NCBI GenBank assembly: GCA_018242505.1
Contig: JAFEBU010000080.1
Coordinates: 1-64,000, forward strand
Direction: 5' to 3'
Source: Pseudomonadota bacterium
GTDB taxonomy: Bacteria > Pseudomonadota > Alphaproteobacteria > Reyranellales > Reyranellaceae
DNA: 64,000 nucleotides
Part shown: positions 26,588 to 36,200 of the stretch, one piece after another
Position numbering within the stretch: position 1 is the stretch's first letter
Layout of the letters: the number at the start of each line of letters is the position of its first letter
Notes under the pieces: generated by a model
The model's input: only the letters and a program-made list of their open reading frames with translations
Told to the model about the DNA's origin: nothing
Databases searched by the model: none
Position numbers and translations under genes: made by a program

Positions 26588-27394
26588 ATGATCGGCAGTC
26601 CTTCCTGGGCGCGACGGCTGCTGGCGGCGGTGGGCGTCTTCGGCCTCGCTTTTCTGACCGTGCCGCTGCTGATCGTGATCCCGATGTCCTTCTCGTCGGC
26701 GCGCGCCTTGACCTTTCCTCCGCCGGGCCTGTCGCTGCGCTGGTACGACGCCTTCTTCGGCGATGCGCGCTGGATGGAGGCAATGGGAACATCAGTGATC
26801 GTCGCGCTGACTTCGTCCGTTGCCGCGCTGTTTCTGGGTGGGCTGGCGGCCTACGGGTTGCGTCGCGGCGCGTTCGCCGGCCGCGGCTGGATCGAAGCCA
26901 ACTTCATGGCGCCCCTGATCGTTCCCACGATCATCGCCGCCGTGGCGCTCTATCTCGGCCTCGCCAAGGTCGGTTTGCTGGGCTCCCTTTTCGGACTCGT
27001 GCTGGCGCACACGATCCTGACGGTCCCGCTCGTCATCATGGTGCTGGGGGTGGCGCTGCGGGAGTTCGACATCCGGATCGAGCAGGTCGCCTGGAGCCTT
27101 GGCGCCTCGTGGCCCTACACGATGCGCAAGGTCGTCCTGCCCAATCTTGCGCCGAGCGTCTTTGCCGCCTGGATCTTCGCCTTCATCGGCAGCTTCGACG
27201 AGGTGATCGTGACCTCGTTCGTCGCCGGCGAGCTCGATACCGTGCCGAAGAAGATGTTCAACGAGCTGATCCTGCAGGTGAATCCGATCATCACCGCCGT
27301 CGCGACCCTGTTGATCGCCTTCACTGTCCTGGCGCTGGCGGCCGTCGCCTTTATTCTTGGCCGGGCCGGCAAGCTCCAGCAGACGCTGTCATAG
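26588..27394 (+). CDS. ABC transporter permease (PotC-like)
   Basis: Second permease subunit, 268 aa, six predicted helices, with EAA loop VAWSLGASWPYTMRKVVLP and the typical ending region AFIGSFDEVIVTSFVAGELDTVPKKMF seen in PotC proteins. It completes a four-component importer (ATPase, binding protein, two permeases). Convergent with the small protein gene at 27436, 41 bp away. Confidence 0.94.
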   Translation: MIGSPSWARRLLAAVGVFGLAFLTVPLLIVIPMSFSSARALTFPPPGLSLRWYDAFFGDARWMEAMGTSVIVALTSSVAALFLGGLAAYGLRRGAFAGRGWIEANFMAPLIVPTIIAAVALYLGLAKVGLLGSLFGLVLAHTILTVPLVIMVLGVALREFDIRIEQVAWSLGASWPYTMRKVVLPNLAPSVFAAWIFAFIGSFDEVIVTSFVAGELDTVPKKMFNELILQVNPIITAVATLLIAFTVLALAAVAFILGRAGKLQQTLS

Positions 27395-27435
27395 GAAGCT
27401 GTCGGCTGACGGCCGATGCGGATCCAGATGGTGAT

Positions 27436-27846
27436 CTATTGCGATTTCCGACGCAGTGTCATGTTGAACGGCGGTTCGCCTGATCGCGTCAATTCGATAT
27501 CGAGATGCCTGTCCTCGGCATGGCCTCGGATGCCGAATTTGCCATGTACGCCGTTCGGCTCGGTGGCCTCGCCTTCACCTGTAACGCTGCCATCGGGCAA
27601 AATGTCGATGGAGATCGTTCCCCCGCCAGTTCTAAAACTTCCTTCGAACGTGAGCGAACCTGAACTGTGGTCGTGCGAGACCTTGATCTTCGCGCGGGCG
27701 ACAACGGTCGCGGCCGAAGTGGTGGAGTAGATAATGAACGAGCCGGTATAGCTCCCGTCAAAAGCAGTGGCAGGGGCCGCGGCTGCGGGCGGTGACTGCG
27801 GCGTCGCGACGGTGGCCGGAGGCAGAGTGGACGACGGCATCGTCAT
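27436..27846 (-). CDS. small beta-rich protein of unknown function
   Basis: 136 aa from ATG 27846 (a second ATG lies two codons later). The first ~30 residues are Pro/Ala/Ser/Thr rich. The rest is a compact beta pattern starting FDGSYTGSFIIYSTTSAA and continuing with SLTFEGSFRTGGGTISIDI, LPDGSVTGEGEA and a final FNMTLRRKSQ. The DGsVtGeGe turn and overall plan resemble the C-terminal domain of the kinase at 17820 (GSIDGQGNVS...GTLMASGRAG). No signal peptide is evident with this start; a longer start would run into the LysR gene that ends at 27900. Function unknown. Confidence 0.55.
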   Translation of the reverse strand: MTMPSSTLPPATVATPQSPPAAAAPATAFDGSYTGSFIIYSTTSAATVVARAKIKVSHDHSSGSLTFEGSFRTGGGTISIDILPDGSVTGEGEATEPNGVHGKFGIRGHAEDRHLDIELTRSGEPPFNMTLRRKSQ

Positions 27847-27899
27847 GTCGGGCTGCACACTTCGGCCGGCGCAGACATGTAATGCAGTAGATGGCAGCT

Positions 27900-28802
27900 T
27901 CAGCGACCACTGTTTGCCTGACGGCGCAGGTGGCTCAGCAGCCATTGCGCATGGGCGGACAGGGCGCGCGCTTCCTTCACGCAGAGCCGCAGATGGCGCA
28001 GCGCCCAGGCATCCGCGAGAGGAACGATGCGGATCGACATCGAACGCCGGCAGCGGGCTGCGGCGGCTTTCGGCACCACGGCGAGGCCGATGCCGCTTTC
28101 GACGATGCGGCACACCGCGTCGAAGCCGGGCAGGCGAACGCGCAGTCGCAGCCGGCGACCGGAGCGCGCGGCATGGCCGTCGATATGGTCCTGCAGCGCC
28201 GCACCGGTCGGCAGGCCAACAAAGTCGTAGGCCAGCGCATCGGTGAAGAAGATGCGACGGCGATGGGCAATCGGGTGTTTGGCCGGGGCAACCAGGACAA
28301 GCCGGTCCTCGGCAAAGGGAAAGGTCTCGAGTTCCGACGCCGGGTCGACGGCATCGGCGACGATCCCGATATCGGCCGCACCGCGGGCAATGCTGCGAAC
28401 GATCTCGGGGCTCGGGCGCTCCTCGATAGCGAGGTCGACATTGGGATGGCCCGAAAGGAAAGGGCCGAGCAGCGGCGGCAGGAATTCCTGCAGGGCGGCG
28501 GTGTTCGACAGCAGGCGGACACGCCCGCGCAGGCCCTTGGCGAAGGTGCCGAGCTCGCCACGCATCATTTCCATCTGCCGGGTGACAAGGCGCGCATGGT
28601 GGATCAGGGCGACGCCGGCCGGTGTCGGGCTCACGCCGCGGCGCTTGCGCTCGAACAGGGCGGTGCCCAATGCCTGTTCCATGTCGCGGATACGCTCGCT
28701 CGCCGAGGCGAGCGCGAGGCCACTCAACGTGGCGCCATGAGTGATGCTCGCCGCCTCGGCCACGTTCAGGACGAGGCGCAGGTCGGTCAGGTCGAACCGC
28801 AT
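27900..28802 (-). CDS. LysR-family transcriptional regulator
   Basis: 300 aa from ATG 28802. The N-terminal helix-turn-helix is MRFDLTDLRLVLNVAEAASI, GLALASASERIRDMEQALG and FERKRRGVSPTPAG. The remaining two-subdomain effector-binding region includes GRVRLLSNTAALQEFLPP and GAADIGIVADAV. It is divergent from a TauE/SafE-family transporter gene across a 99-bp gap that carries a strong palindrome, so that transporter is the probable target. Ligand unknown. Confidence 0.92.
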   Translation of the reverse strand: MRFDLTDLRLVLNVAEAASITHGATLSGLALASASERIRDMEQALGTALFERKRRGVSPTPAGVALIHHARLVTRQMEMMRGELGTFAKGLRGRVRLLSNTAALQEFLPPLLGPFLSGHPNVDLAIEERPSPEIVRSIARGAADIGIVADAVDPASELETFPFAEDRLVLVAPAKHPIAHRRRIFFTDALAYDFVGLPTGAALQDHIDGHAARSGRRLRLRVRLPGFDAVCRIVESGIGLAVVPKAAAARCRRSMSIRIVPLADAWALRHLRLCVKEARALSAHAQWLLSHLRRQANSGR

Positions 28803-28824
28803 CGCCCACAGGTACGCCGATTCC

Positions 28825-28849
28825 GAGCCTTCGGCCAGGCCGAAGGCTC
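28825..28849. promoter_or_regulatory. candidate LysR operator, 12-bp inverted repeat
   Basis: Perfect arms GAGCCTTCGGCC (28825-28836) and GGCCGAAGGCTC (28838-28849) flank one base. The inner T (28831) and A (28843) satisfy the T-N11-A LysR motif. It lies between the divergent LysR and TauE-like genes, and could also form a transcript hairpin. Confidence 0.55.
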
Positions 28850-28901
28850 CTGTCGCGCCTTCCGCATTGTGCTCCGCTGCAGCGTCGGCGAGGGTCCGCC
28901 G

Positions 28902-29642
28902 ATGACGATGAGTTTCTGGGTCCTGGTCACCGCGGTCTTCCTGCTGGCAGGTCTCGTCAAGGGCGTGATCGGCATGGGGCTGCCGACGGTTGCCATGGGG
29001 CTGCTCGCGCTGGCGCTGCCGCCGGCCGAGGCGGCGGCGATCCTGGTCGTGCCGTCGCTGGTCACCAATGTCTGGCAGTTGGCGGCGGGACCGCGATTCG
29101 CTGCGCTGGCGCGGCGCCTTTGGCCGATGATGGCAGGTGTGGTCGTGGGCACCGTCGCCGGTTCCGGCCTGATCGCGGGCGACGCATCCGGCGTTGCGGA
29201 GGCGGGGCTTGGCGTTGCGCTCGCGATCTATGCCGTCGTGGGATTGAGCGGCTTCAGGATGGCGGTGTCGCCGCGACAGGAACGGTGGTTGGCACCGGCC
29301 ATTGGTGCCGCTACCGGACTGGTCACCGGAGCCACCGGTGTGTTTGTCATTCCCGCCGTGCCCTATCTCCAGGCGCTGGGGCTGGAGCGGGACGAATTGA
29401 TTCAGGCGTTGGGCCTTTCGTTCACCGTGTCGACCGTGGCCTTGGCCCTGGGGTTGCTGCGCGTCGACGCCTGGCAGGCGCAGTCCATCGGCATTTCCCT
29501 GTTGGCGCTTGTTCCGGCACTGGCCGGCATGCACCTTGGCCAGGTGATGCGGCAGCGTATCGCGCCCCCGACATTCCGCAGCGTGTTCTTTGCCGGCCTG
29601 CTGCTGCTCGGCCTGTATCTCGCGCTCCGGGGATTGGCGTAG
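28902..29642 (+). CDS. TauE/SafE-family sulfite/anion exporter
   Basis: Integral membrane protein of 246 aa with about eight hydrophobic helices. It has the family N-terminal pattern FLLAGLVKGVIGMGLPTVAMGLL and the repeat in the second half, GAATGLVTGATGVFVIPAVPYL. Members move sulfite, sulfoacetate or other small anions; the substrate is unknown. ATG codons occur at 28902 and 28908. Divergent from the LysR gene; HMG-CoA lyase follows within 26 bp. Confidence 0.88.
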   Translation: MTMSFWVLVTAVFLLAGLVKGVIGMGLPTVAMGLLALALPPAEAAAILVVPSLVTNVWQLAAGPRFAALARRLWPMMAGVVVGTVAGSGLIAGDASGVAEAGLGVALAIYAVVGLSGFRMAVSPRQERWLAPAIGAATGLVTGATGVFVIPAVPYLQALGLERDELIQALGLSFTVSTVALALGLLRVDAWQAQSIGISLLALVPALAGMHLGQVMRQRIAPPTFRSVFFAGLLLLGLYLALRGLA

Positions 29643-29667
29643 AATGGCGTCGAACCCGGAGACAGGA

Positions 29668-30576
29668 ATGAATTATCCAAAGAAGGTGCGGCTGGTCGAG
29701 GTGGGCCCGCGAGACGGCTTGCAGAACGAGGCCAAACCGGTGTCGGTCGAGGCCAAGGTGGCGCTGATCGATGCGCTGTCGGCTGCCGGCCACAGCGCCG
29801 TGGAGGCCGGCAGCTTCGTGTCACCCAAATGGGTGCCGCAGATGGCCAACACAGATCGGGTGATGGCCGAGATCACGCGCAAACCCGGTGTCAACTATCC
29901 CGTTCTGGTGCCCAACAAGCAGGGCATGAACGGCGCCGTCGAGGCGCACTGCGCGGAGATCGCGGTCTTCACCGCAGCGTCCGAGGCCTTCTGCCGAAAG
30001 AACACCAACTGCTCGATCGACGAAAGCTTCGAGCGCTTTGCGCCGGTCCTGGAAGCGGCCCGGAAGCACGGCATGAAGGTGCGCGGCTACGTTTCCACCG
30101 TGATCGCCTGTCCCTATGACGGCAAGGTGGCACCTGAGAAGGTGGCGGATGTGTCGGAGCGGCTGTTCCGGATGGGTTGCTACGAGATCTCGCTCGGCGA
30201 CACGATCGGGGTGGGCACGCCGGCCGAATGCGTGGCCATGGTCGATGCCGTTGCCGCGAAGGTTCCGCGCGAAAAGCTCGCGGCGCATTTCCATGACACC
30301 TATGGTCAGTCGCTCGCCAATATCATGGCGGTGATGGAGCGCGGGATTGCCGTGTTCGATACTGCCGTCGCCGGGCTGGGCGGCTGCCCTTATGCCAAGG
30401 GTGCGTCCGGCAATGTCGGCACCGAGGACGTCATCTACCTGTTGAACGGCCTCGGCATTGCGCATGGCGTCGACCTCGACGCCGTCGCCAAGGCCGGTCG
30501 CGCCATCTGTGCCGAACTCGGACGCGAGCCCGCCTCAAAAGTCGCGCAGGCGCTGAAAGCAAAGCAGGCGGCTTAA
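29668..30576 (+). CDS. hydroxymethylglutaryl-CoA lyase
   Basis: Final step of leucine catabolism: splits HMG-CoA into acetoacetate and acetyl-CoA. 302 aa from ATG 29668, preceded by GGAGACAGG; an in-frame ATG at 29644 would add eight residues. Diagnostic features: VRLVEVGPRDGLQNE at the N-terminus, SFVSPKWVPQMAN, the metal-ligand HFHDTYGQ and the catalytic-Cys signature GLGGCPYAKGASGNVGTED. It complements the mccB/hydratase/mccA set at 13346-17754, about 12 kb away. Confidence 0.95.
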   Translation: MNYPKKVRLVEVGPRDGLQNEAKPVSVEAKVALIDALSAAGHSAVEAGSFVSPKWVPQMANTDRVMAEITRKPGVNYPVLVPNKQGMNGAVEAHCAEIAVFTAASEAFCRKNTNCSIDESFERFAPVLEAARKHGMKVRGYVSTVIACPYDGKVAPEKVADVSERLFRMGCYEISLGDTIGVGTPAECVAMVDAVAAKVPREKLAAHFHDTYGQSLANIMAVMERGIAVFDTAVAGLGGCPYAKGASGNVGTEDVIYLLNGLGIAHGVDLDAVAKAGRAICAELGREPASKVAQALKAKQAA

Positions 30577-30632
30577 GGGGCAGGCGCACGAACGTTCAAG
30601 ACGATGCGCGTCAGGCGTGCCACATCGCTGGC

Positions 30633-31226
30633 ATGGAAGGCTTGTCCGGATTCCTGATCGCCGCGCTCGCTCTCGCTGGCAGTCCCGGCCCGGCGACATT
30701 GAGCCTTGCCGCCGCCGGGACGGCTTTCGGTACGAGGCGGGCCGTCAGCTATCTCGTCGGCATCGTGCTCGGCATGGTCGTGGTGATGGCTATCACTGCG
30801 GCGGGCCTGGTCGGTTTGGTGCTGGCGCTGCCGGCCGCCACGCCGGTCGTGACGGTTGCGGTGACCGGCTATTTCCTCTGGCTTGCCTGGCGCATCGCCA
30901 CCGCGCCGCCTTTGGCGGACGTGGCCGGCGAACGACAGCCGCCGCGCTTTGCCGGCGGGTTCGGCCTCTCCCTGATCAATCCCAAGGGCTATGCCGCGAT
31001 GGCGGCGCTGTTCTCGGGCTTCATCCTGGTCCGCGAACGCCTGCATCTGGATATCGCACTCAAGATCGTCGTGCTCACGCTCCTGATCGCGATTGTCAAT
31101 GTGGCCTGGCTGTTGTCGGGGGCGCTGTTGACGCGGTTCTTCCGCGATCCGCGTACCAACCGCATCGTCAATATCGCCTTTGCCATCGCCTTGCTGGCTT
31201 CCGTCGTGCTGGCGCTCCTGGCCTGA
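30633..31226 (+). CDS. LysE-family amino-acid exporter
   Basis: Inner-membrane efflux protein of 197 aa with six predicted helices. The family signature SPGPATLSLAAAGTAFGTRRA follows the first hydrophobic stretch (GSPGPATL), and LSLINPKGYAAMAALFSGF matches the conserved NPK loop. Likely exports an amino acid or homoserine-lactone-like compound; substrate unknown. It lies 56 bp after the HMG-CoA lyase gene and is convergent with pbpC (1-base gap). Confidence 0.88.
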   Translation: MEGLSGFLIAALALAGSPGPATLSLAAAGTAFGTRRAVSYLVGIVLGMVVVMAITAAGLVGLVLALPAATPVVTVAVTGYFLWLAWRIATAPPLADVAGERQPPRFAGGFGLSLINPKGYAAMAALFSGFILVRERLHLDIALKIVVLTLLIAIVNVAWLLSGALLTRFFRDPRTNRIVNIAFAIALLASVVLALLA

Positions 31227-31227
31227 G

Positions 31228-33264
31228 CTAGGGATGGCGCACGATCCGCACGGTCACGGCGCTGGAGCGTCCGGCTTGGTCGATCACCGCAACACGGGCT
31301 TCGCCGGCGCCGTCCGGGATCCAAGTCGTGCCGTCGATCGGCCGGCCGTCGACCAGCCAGCGCAACCGGCCGTCGCCGCCGAAAGCGGCGAGGGAGATCG
31401 CCTCATGGGCGCGAAGCTCGAGCCGGGCATCAGCGGGCGGGTAGGCGATACGTGGGCCACCGCTCATCTCCGCGATCGGGCCCAGCCGGCGCATGCGTGG
31501 CGGCAAGTCTTGCCAGCTCGCAACCCGCAGCACATCGGCCGGCGCAGGCAGGGCGCGATTGTCCTCGGCCGGCAGGCGGTCGAACGCCTTGAGGACGATG
31601 GGAAGCGCCGCGAGCCGTCCGAGCTGTCCCGGTCGAGTCGTGCCGTCGGCATGTCCTGTCCAGACGACGATCGTCCAGTTGGACGTGAAACCCACGGCCC
31701 AGGCATCGCGAAAGCCGGCGGAGGTGCCGGTCTTGTAGGCGATGCGCCGCTCGCGCAACGCCACGGGCAGCGACGCGAAGCCGTCAGGCAGAGGCGCGTC
31801 CGCCAGGATATCGGCAACATACCAGGCTGCAGCCGGCCCCAACAGCCGGACCGCCGACAGAGGCGCTGTATCGCGCCGGACCCGCGGCGGCGCGAACAGG
31901 CCGCCCCGGGCAAGTCCGGAGTAGAGGCCGGCCATTTCCAGCGGCGACACCGCGAGGCTGCCGAGCGCCATGCCGAGCGATTCGCCCGACTCGCCCCGTG
32001 GCAGGATCGGTGAGGCGCCGGCGGCGCGCAGGGTGGCGAGGAAACGCTGCGGGCCCACTCGCTCCAGCGCCAGCACCGCCGGCACGTTGAGCGACTGCTG
32101 CAGTGCACGGCGGACGGTCACGCCGCCCGTGTGGCCATGGTCGAAGTTGCGGGGCAGCCAATCCTTGAAGCGCACGGGCACATCATCGACGAGCGATTCG
32201 GGGTGCAATGTTCGGTCGTCGAAAGCCAGCGCGTAGATCATCGGCTTCAGCGCCGAGCCCGGCGAGCGGTGCGCGCGCACGAGATCGACCTGGCCGGCAC
32301 GGCCGAAATAATCCGATCCGCTCACCCAGGCCACGACACCGCCGGTGCGGTTGTCGACTGCAACCACGGCAATGTCCGCCTCGTCCGGCGTCTGGCGGCG
32401 CTCGTCGCGCACGAGCTGAGCAAGACTTGCCTGCAGGTCGAAGCGCAACGTGGTCGGCACCACCGTGCCCGGCGATTGAGACGCAAGCCAGGCCGCGAGA
32501 TGCGGGGCATGCATCGGCAGGGCAAGACGGCGATGCGGAACGGCCTCGCTTTCGGCCCGATCGAAGGAGGCACGATCGATGGTGCCATTCTCGAGCCCAC
32601 GCTCGAGGACCCGGTCGCGGCCGAGGCGAGCGGCATCGCCGGCACGATCGGGCCGACGCCGTTCCGGCGACTGCGGGATCGCCACCAAAAGCGCCGCCTG
32701 CGCCGCCGTGAGCTGACGCGGTTCCTTGCCGAAATAGGCGAACGAAGCTGCTCGGACGCCTTCGAGATTGCCGCCCATCGGCGTGAGCGTGAGATAGATC
32801 GCGAGGATCTCGCGCTTGGAGTAGCGCCATTCGAGCTGCAGGGCCCGCGCCGACTGGATGGCTTTTGTGAGCAGGCTGCGCTTGCGCGGCTCGAGCAGGC
32901 GTGCCGCCTGCATGGAAATCGTCGAGGCACCGGAGACGATGTGCCCGCGCGCGATCCATTGCCCGGCCGCACGCACCACGGCCAGCGGATCGACGCCCCA
33001 GTGGTCGTCGAACCGGCGATCCTCGTAGGTCTTGAGCAAGGCAAGATAGAGCGGATCGACATCTTCGGGGGTGGCCTTGAGCCGCCATTTGCCGTCGGCT
33101 GTCGTGAAGGCGCGCAGCAGCCGGCCATTGGCATCGACGATCTCGGTCGACCGTGCCTGATAGCGCGAGAGGTCCGGCGGGAAGACGCGATCGAGGGTCA
33201 ATGCCCCCGTCACCACGAGAGCGACGGCCAGCGCGGATCCAGCCAGGACGCGTCGGATGTTCAT
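31228..33264 (-). CDS. pbpC: penicillin-binding protein 1C
   Basis: Bifunctional peptidoglycan synthase of 678 aa. An N-terminal signal anchor (AGSALAVALVVTGALTL) precedes a GT51 glycosyltransferase with TYEDRRFDDHWGVDPLA and GASTISMQAARLL. The transpeptidase follows, with SxxK in SPGSALKPMIYA, SxN in QSLNVPAVL and KTG in YKTGTSAGFRDAW. The short C-terminal beta domain (after ~590, RIAYPPADARLEL) is the PbpC-specific extension. It follows the alpha-2-macroglobulin gene by one base, the same pairing as yfhM-pbpC in E. coli. Confidence 0.95.
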   Translation of the reverse strand: MNIRRVLAGSALAVALVVTGALTLDRVFPPDLSRYQARSTEIVDANGRLLRAFTTADGKWRLKATPEDVDPLYLALLKTYEDRRFDDHWGVDPLAVVRAAGQWIARGHIVSGASTISMQAARLLEPRKRSLLTKAIQSARALQLEWRYSKREILAIYLTLTPMGGNLEGVRAASFAYFGKEPRQLTAAQAALLVAIPQSPERRRPDRAGDAARLGRDRVLERGLENGTIDRASFDRAESEAVPHRRLALPMHAPHLAAWLASQSPGTVVPTTLRFDLQASLAQLVRDERRQTPDEADIAVVAVDNRTGGVVAWVSGSDYFGRAGQVDLVRAHRSPGSALKPMIYALAFDDRTLHPESLVDDVPVRFKDWLPRNFDHGHTGGVTVRRALQQSLNVPAVLALERVGPQRFLATLRAAGASPILPRGESGESLGMALGSLAVSPLEMAGLYSGLARGGLFAPPRVRRDTAPLSAVRLLGPAAAWYVADILADAPLPDGFASLPVALRERRIAYKTGTSAGFRDAWAVGFTSNWTIVVWTGHADGTTRPGQLGRLAALPIVLKAFDRLPAEDNRALPAPADVLRVASWQDLPPRMRRLGPIAEMSGGPRIAYPPADARLELRAHEAISLAAFGGDGRLRWLVDGRPIDGTTWIPDGAGEARVAVIDQAGRSSAVTVRIVRHP

Positions 33265-33265
33265 G

Positions 33266-36200
33266 TCAGCGCGGGGCGATCGTCACGCGGTCCATGGCGG
33301 TGCGGCCATAGACACGCGGGGCGTACATGTCGGAAACCTGGGCGGCGGGCAGGGCGAAGCTCCCCGGCGTCACGGCACGCGCGATATAGGCGACATGGAA
33401 GCTATAGTCGGGCTTGTCGTCGCCATAGAACCACCAGTTGCGATACGGCCGCTTGCCGAGATCGAACGCAGCGTAGAACCGATCGTCGCGTGCCTCGGCG
33501 ATCCGGGTGGAGGTGAGCGCCGACAGGAAGGGGAAGGACTTCACCGTATCGTCGTTCAGCACCGACTCGATCTCGAGGCCGGCCGGCAGCAGATCGAGCA
33601 GCACCGCCTCGTGATAGCCGCCTTCGAGGTTGCGACCCTCGAGGGAGACGATCACGCGATCGTTCTGGCGCAGCCTCGCGAGATCGGCCGGCTGGCCGTC
33701 GAGCGTGTAGTAGCTGCGCGTGACGCTGAGCCCCTCGGTCGCGGCCGGCTGCGAATCCTTCGGCACGCCACGAGCCGTGACCTGCAGCCAGATGGGCTTG
33801 TCGCCGTCGTTCCTGACATGCAGGCCACTCTGGAGAGTGGCGGCATCCGGGTTGAGGACCACCGGATCGCTGGCCGATTTCTTCGACTGGCCGTCGACTG
33901 CATAGGCAAGTTCCCCGCCGCCGAGCGCCCTGGCGGCAAGTACGAGCCAGGCCTGCTCCTGGGTCGTCGTTTGATCGACGCGCGCCGCAAGACGCTGGCG
34001 CACGGAGCCCACAACCGACGTCAGGCCGTCGCGTCCCGCGGCTTCCGAAGCCAGCGCCAGCAATCCGGCGCGGTCGCGCAGCGGCGAGCCGTAGTAGTCG
34101 TTCGGATCGCGGTCATCGATGCGCATCTGCGCGACACCGAAGGCGAGCTTCGCCCGGCCCGGCTCGCCCACGAGATTGAGCGCAGCGGCAAGCTGCGCCC
34201 AGGCGAAGCCGCCCCTGATGCCATTGGCATGCGTATCCTGGAAGTAACGCACGCGGCCGGGATCAGCGAGGCCTGCCTTGGCGAGCACATACCAGGCATA
34301 GGCCTGCGCATTGGCCGACATCTTGTCGGCCGAGCGGTTGAGCCAGGTCAGGCCGCGCTGCAGCGACGCTGCCGGTACCGCCATCTGGTGCTCGCGCGCA
34401 CGGACCAGGAAGTCGAGCGCGTAGGCCTGCAGCCACTCGGCCGCCGGTGTCGAGAACGGACCCCACATGCCGAACGAGCCGTCGCTCATCTGCATGTCGA
34501 CGATACGGTAGATCGCATCCTGGACGCGATCGGCGATCCTGGGATCGGCGGATCCATAGCCCAGCAGCGCCACATCGTTGTAGTAGAGCAGGGGGAGGGC
34601 GCGGCTGGTGGTCTGCTCGATGCAGCCGTATGGATACTTGTCGAGGGCCCGCAGCAGCGCCGCGACGTCGATCCCGGGCACGCGCGAGAGCGCTACGCTC
34701 ACGACAGGCGTTCCCGCGGCAAAACCCGAGGTGAGATCGCGATCGACGGTCAGCTCGCGCGACGGATCGAGCCGGGTCACGGTATCGACGGCGCTCGGCG
34801 TCTGCGCCGCCCGCACCTGGATGTCCCATTCGCGGCGGACGGAGAAGTTGTTCGGGCCCGAGACGGCGACGGCCACCTTGCCCAGGCCGACATCGCCTGC
34901 ACGCAATTGCCACGTGGCGAGATCGCGCTGGTTGGCATTGAGATGGCGCGTCTCCGCAACCGGCCGGTCGAGCGAAACAGCGCCGGTCGCCTCGAGCGTC
35001 ACCTTGTAGTCGCCGGGTGCGCCCTCGACGTTGTGCAGCGACAGCGCCAGTCGGCCCTGATCGCCCGGTGAGAGGAAACGCGGCAGGACAACGTCGGCCG
35101 TTACAGCGTCGCGCACGATGAGCTTCGCTTCACCGGAACCGACCTGGTCCTTGTCGTAGGCTACGGCCATGAGGCGGAGCTGGCCGATGAAGTCGGGAAT
35201 ATCGAGGGAGATCCTGGCCTCGCCCTTGTCGTCGAGCTTCACCGGCCCGCTGAACAGGGCGACGGTCCGCGTGGGCACGATGTCGAGGCCACCGATGTCG
35301 CCCGAATCGCCGCCGGTGCGGATGCGGCCAAGATCGTCGGCGTGCGTGTCGAGCAGGCGGCCGTAATCGTCACGCATGTCGAGGCCGAGGCGACGCTTGC
35401 CGAAATAGTACTCGGCCGGATTGGGCGTGCGGTAGCGGGTGAGCTGCAGGATGCCCTCGTCGACTGCGGCCAACGTGACGAAAGCCTCCGATCCCTGCGC
35501 ATTGGCGACATGGATCGGCACGTCGATCTTCTGGCGGGGCGTCACCTTTTCCGGCGCGGCGAGCTGTACCGCGAGCGTTCGCGGCGTGGCATCGAGAGCG
35601 AGCCACACCGCACCGATGGCCCGCGTCGGCGCCCGGTCGGACGGCGTGGCGAGCGGCCGCCACGCCGTCACCAGGGCATAGGCGCCGGCGCCCCATTCGG
35701 CCTTCACCGGCACGTCGACGGTCGTGCCGCCGGGCGCCACCTTGACGGTGATGGTGTCGACGATACGGTCGGTCGCGACGGCGACCAGCGCCTCGCCGGT
35801 GAACGGAGCGTCAAGCCGCAGCTTCGCCGTCTCGCCCGGCTTGTAGGTCTGGCGGTCGCTTGCGACCTTGAGCGTGTCGGGCGCCGGCTCGTTGTCGTCG
35901 CTGCCGCCGTACCAGCCGACATAGAAGCTCGTGCTGCTCGCGGCCTTGGTCTCGCGGTCGGTGACCGTGAGCTTGTACGAGCCCCAGGGCAGGCGCCGTG
36001 AAAGGCGCGTCGGCTTGTCGGCGGTGAAAGCGAGGGTGTCGCCTGCGACGGTGCGCTCGCTGGTCACGGTCTGCCAGCGCCAGCGGCCATCGCTCTGGTA
36101 CCACTGATAGGAGTAGGTGATGCGCTCGATCTTGTAGTCGATCGAAGGGCGGGCGATCTGCTTGCCCTCGGCATTGACGGCGACCAGGTCAAACTCGGTG

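Noticed and set aside
33257..35071. 604-codon plus-strand frame opposite the alpha-2-macroglobulin gene
   Set aside because: Composition is antisense-like and the minus strand encodes a full A2M protein with an intact thioester motif.
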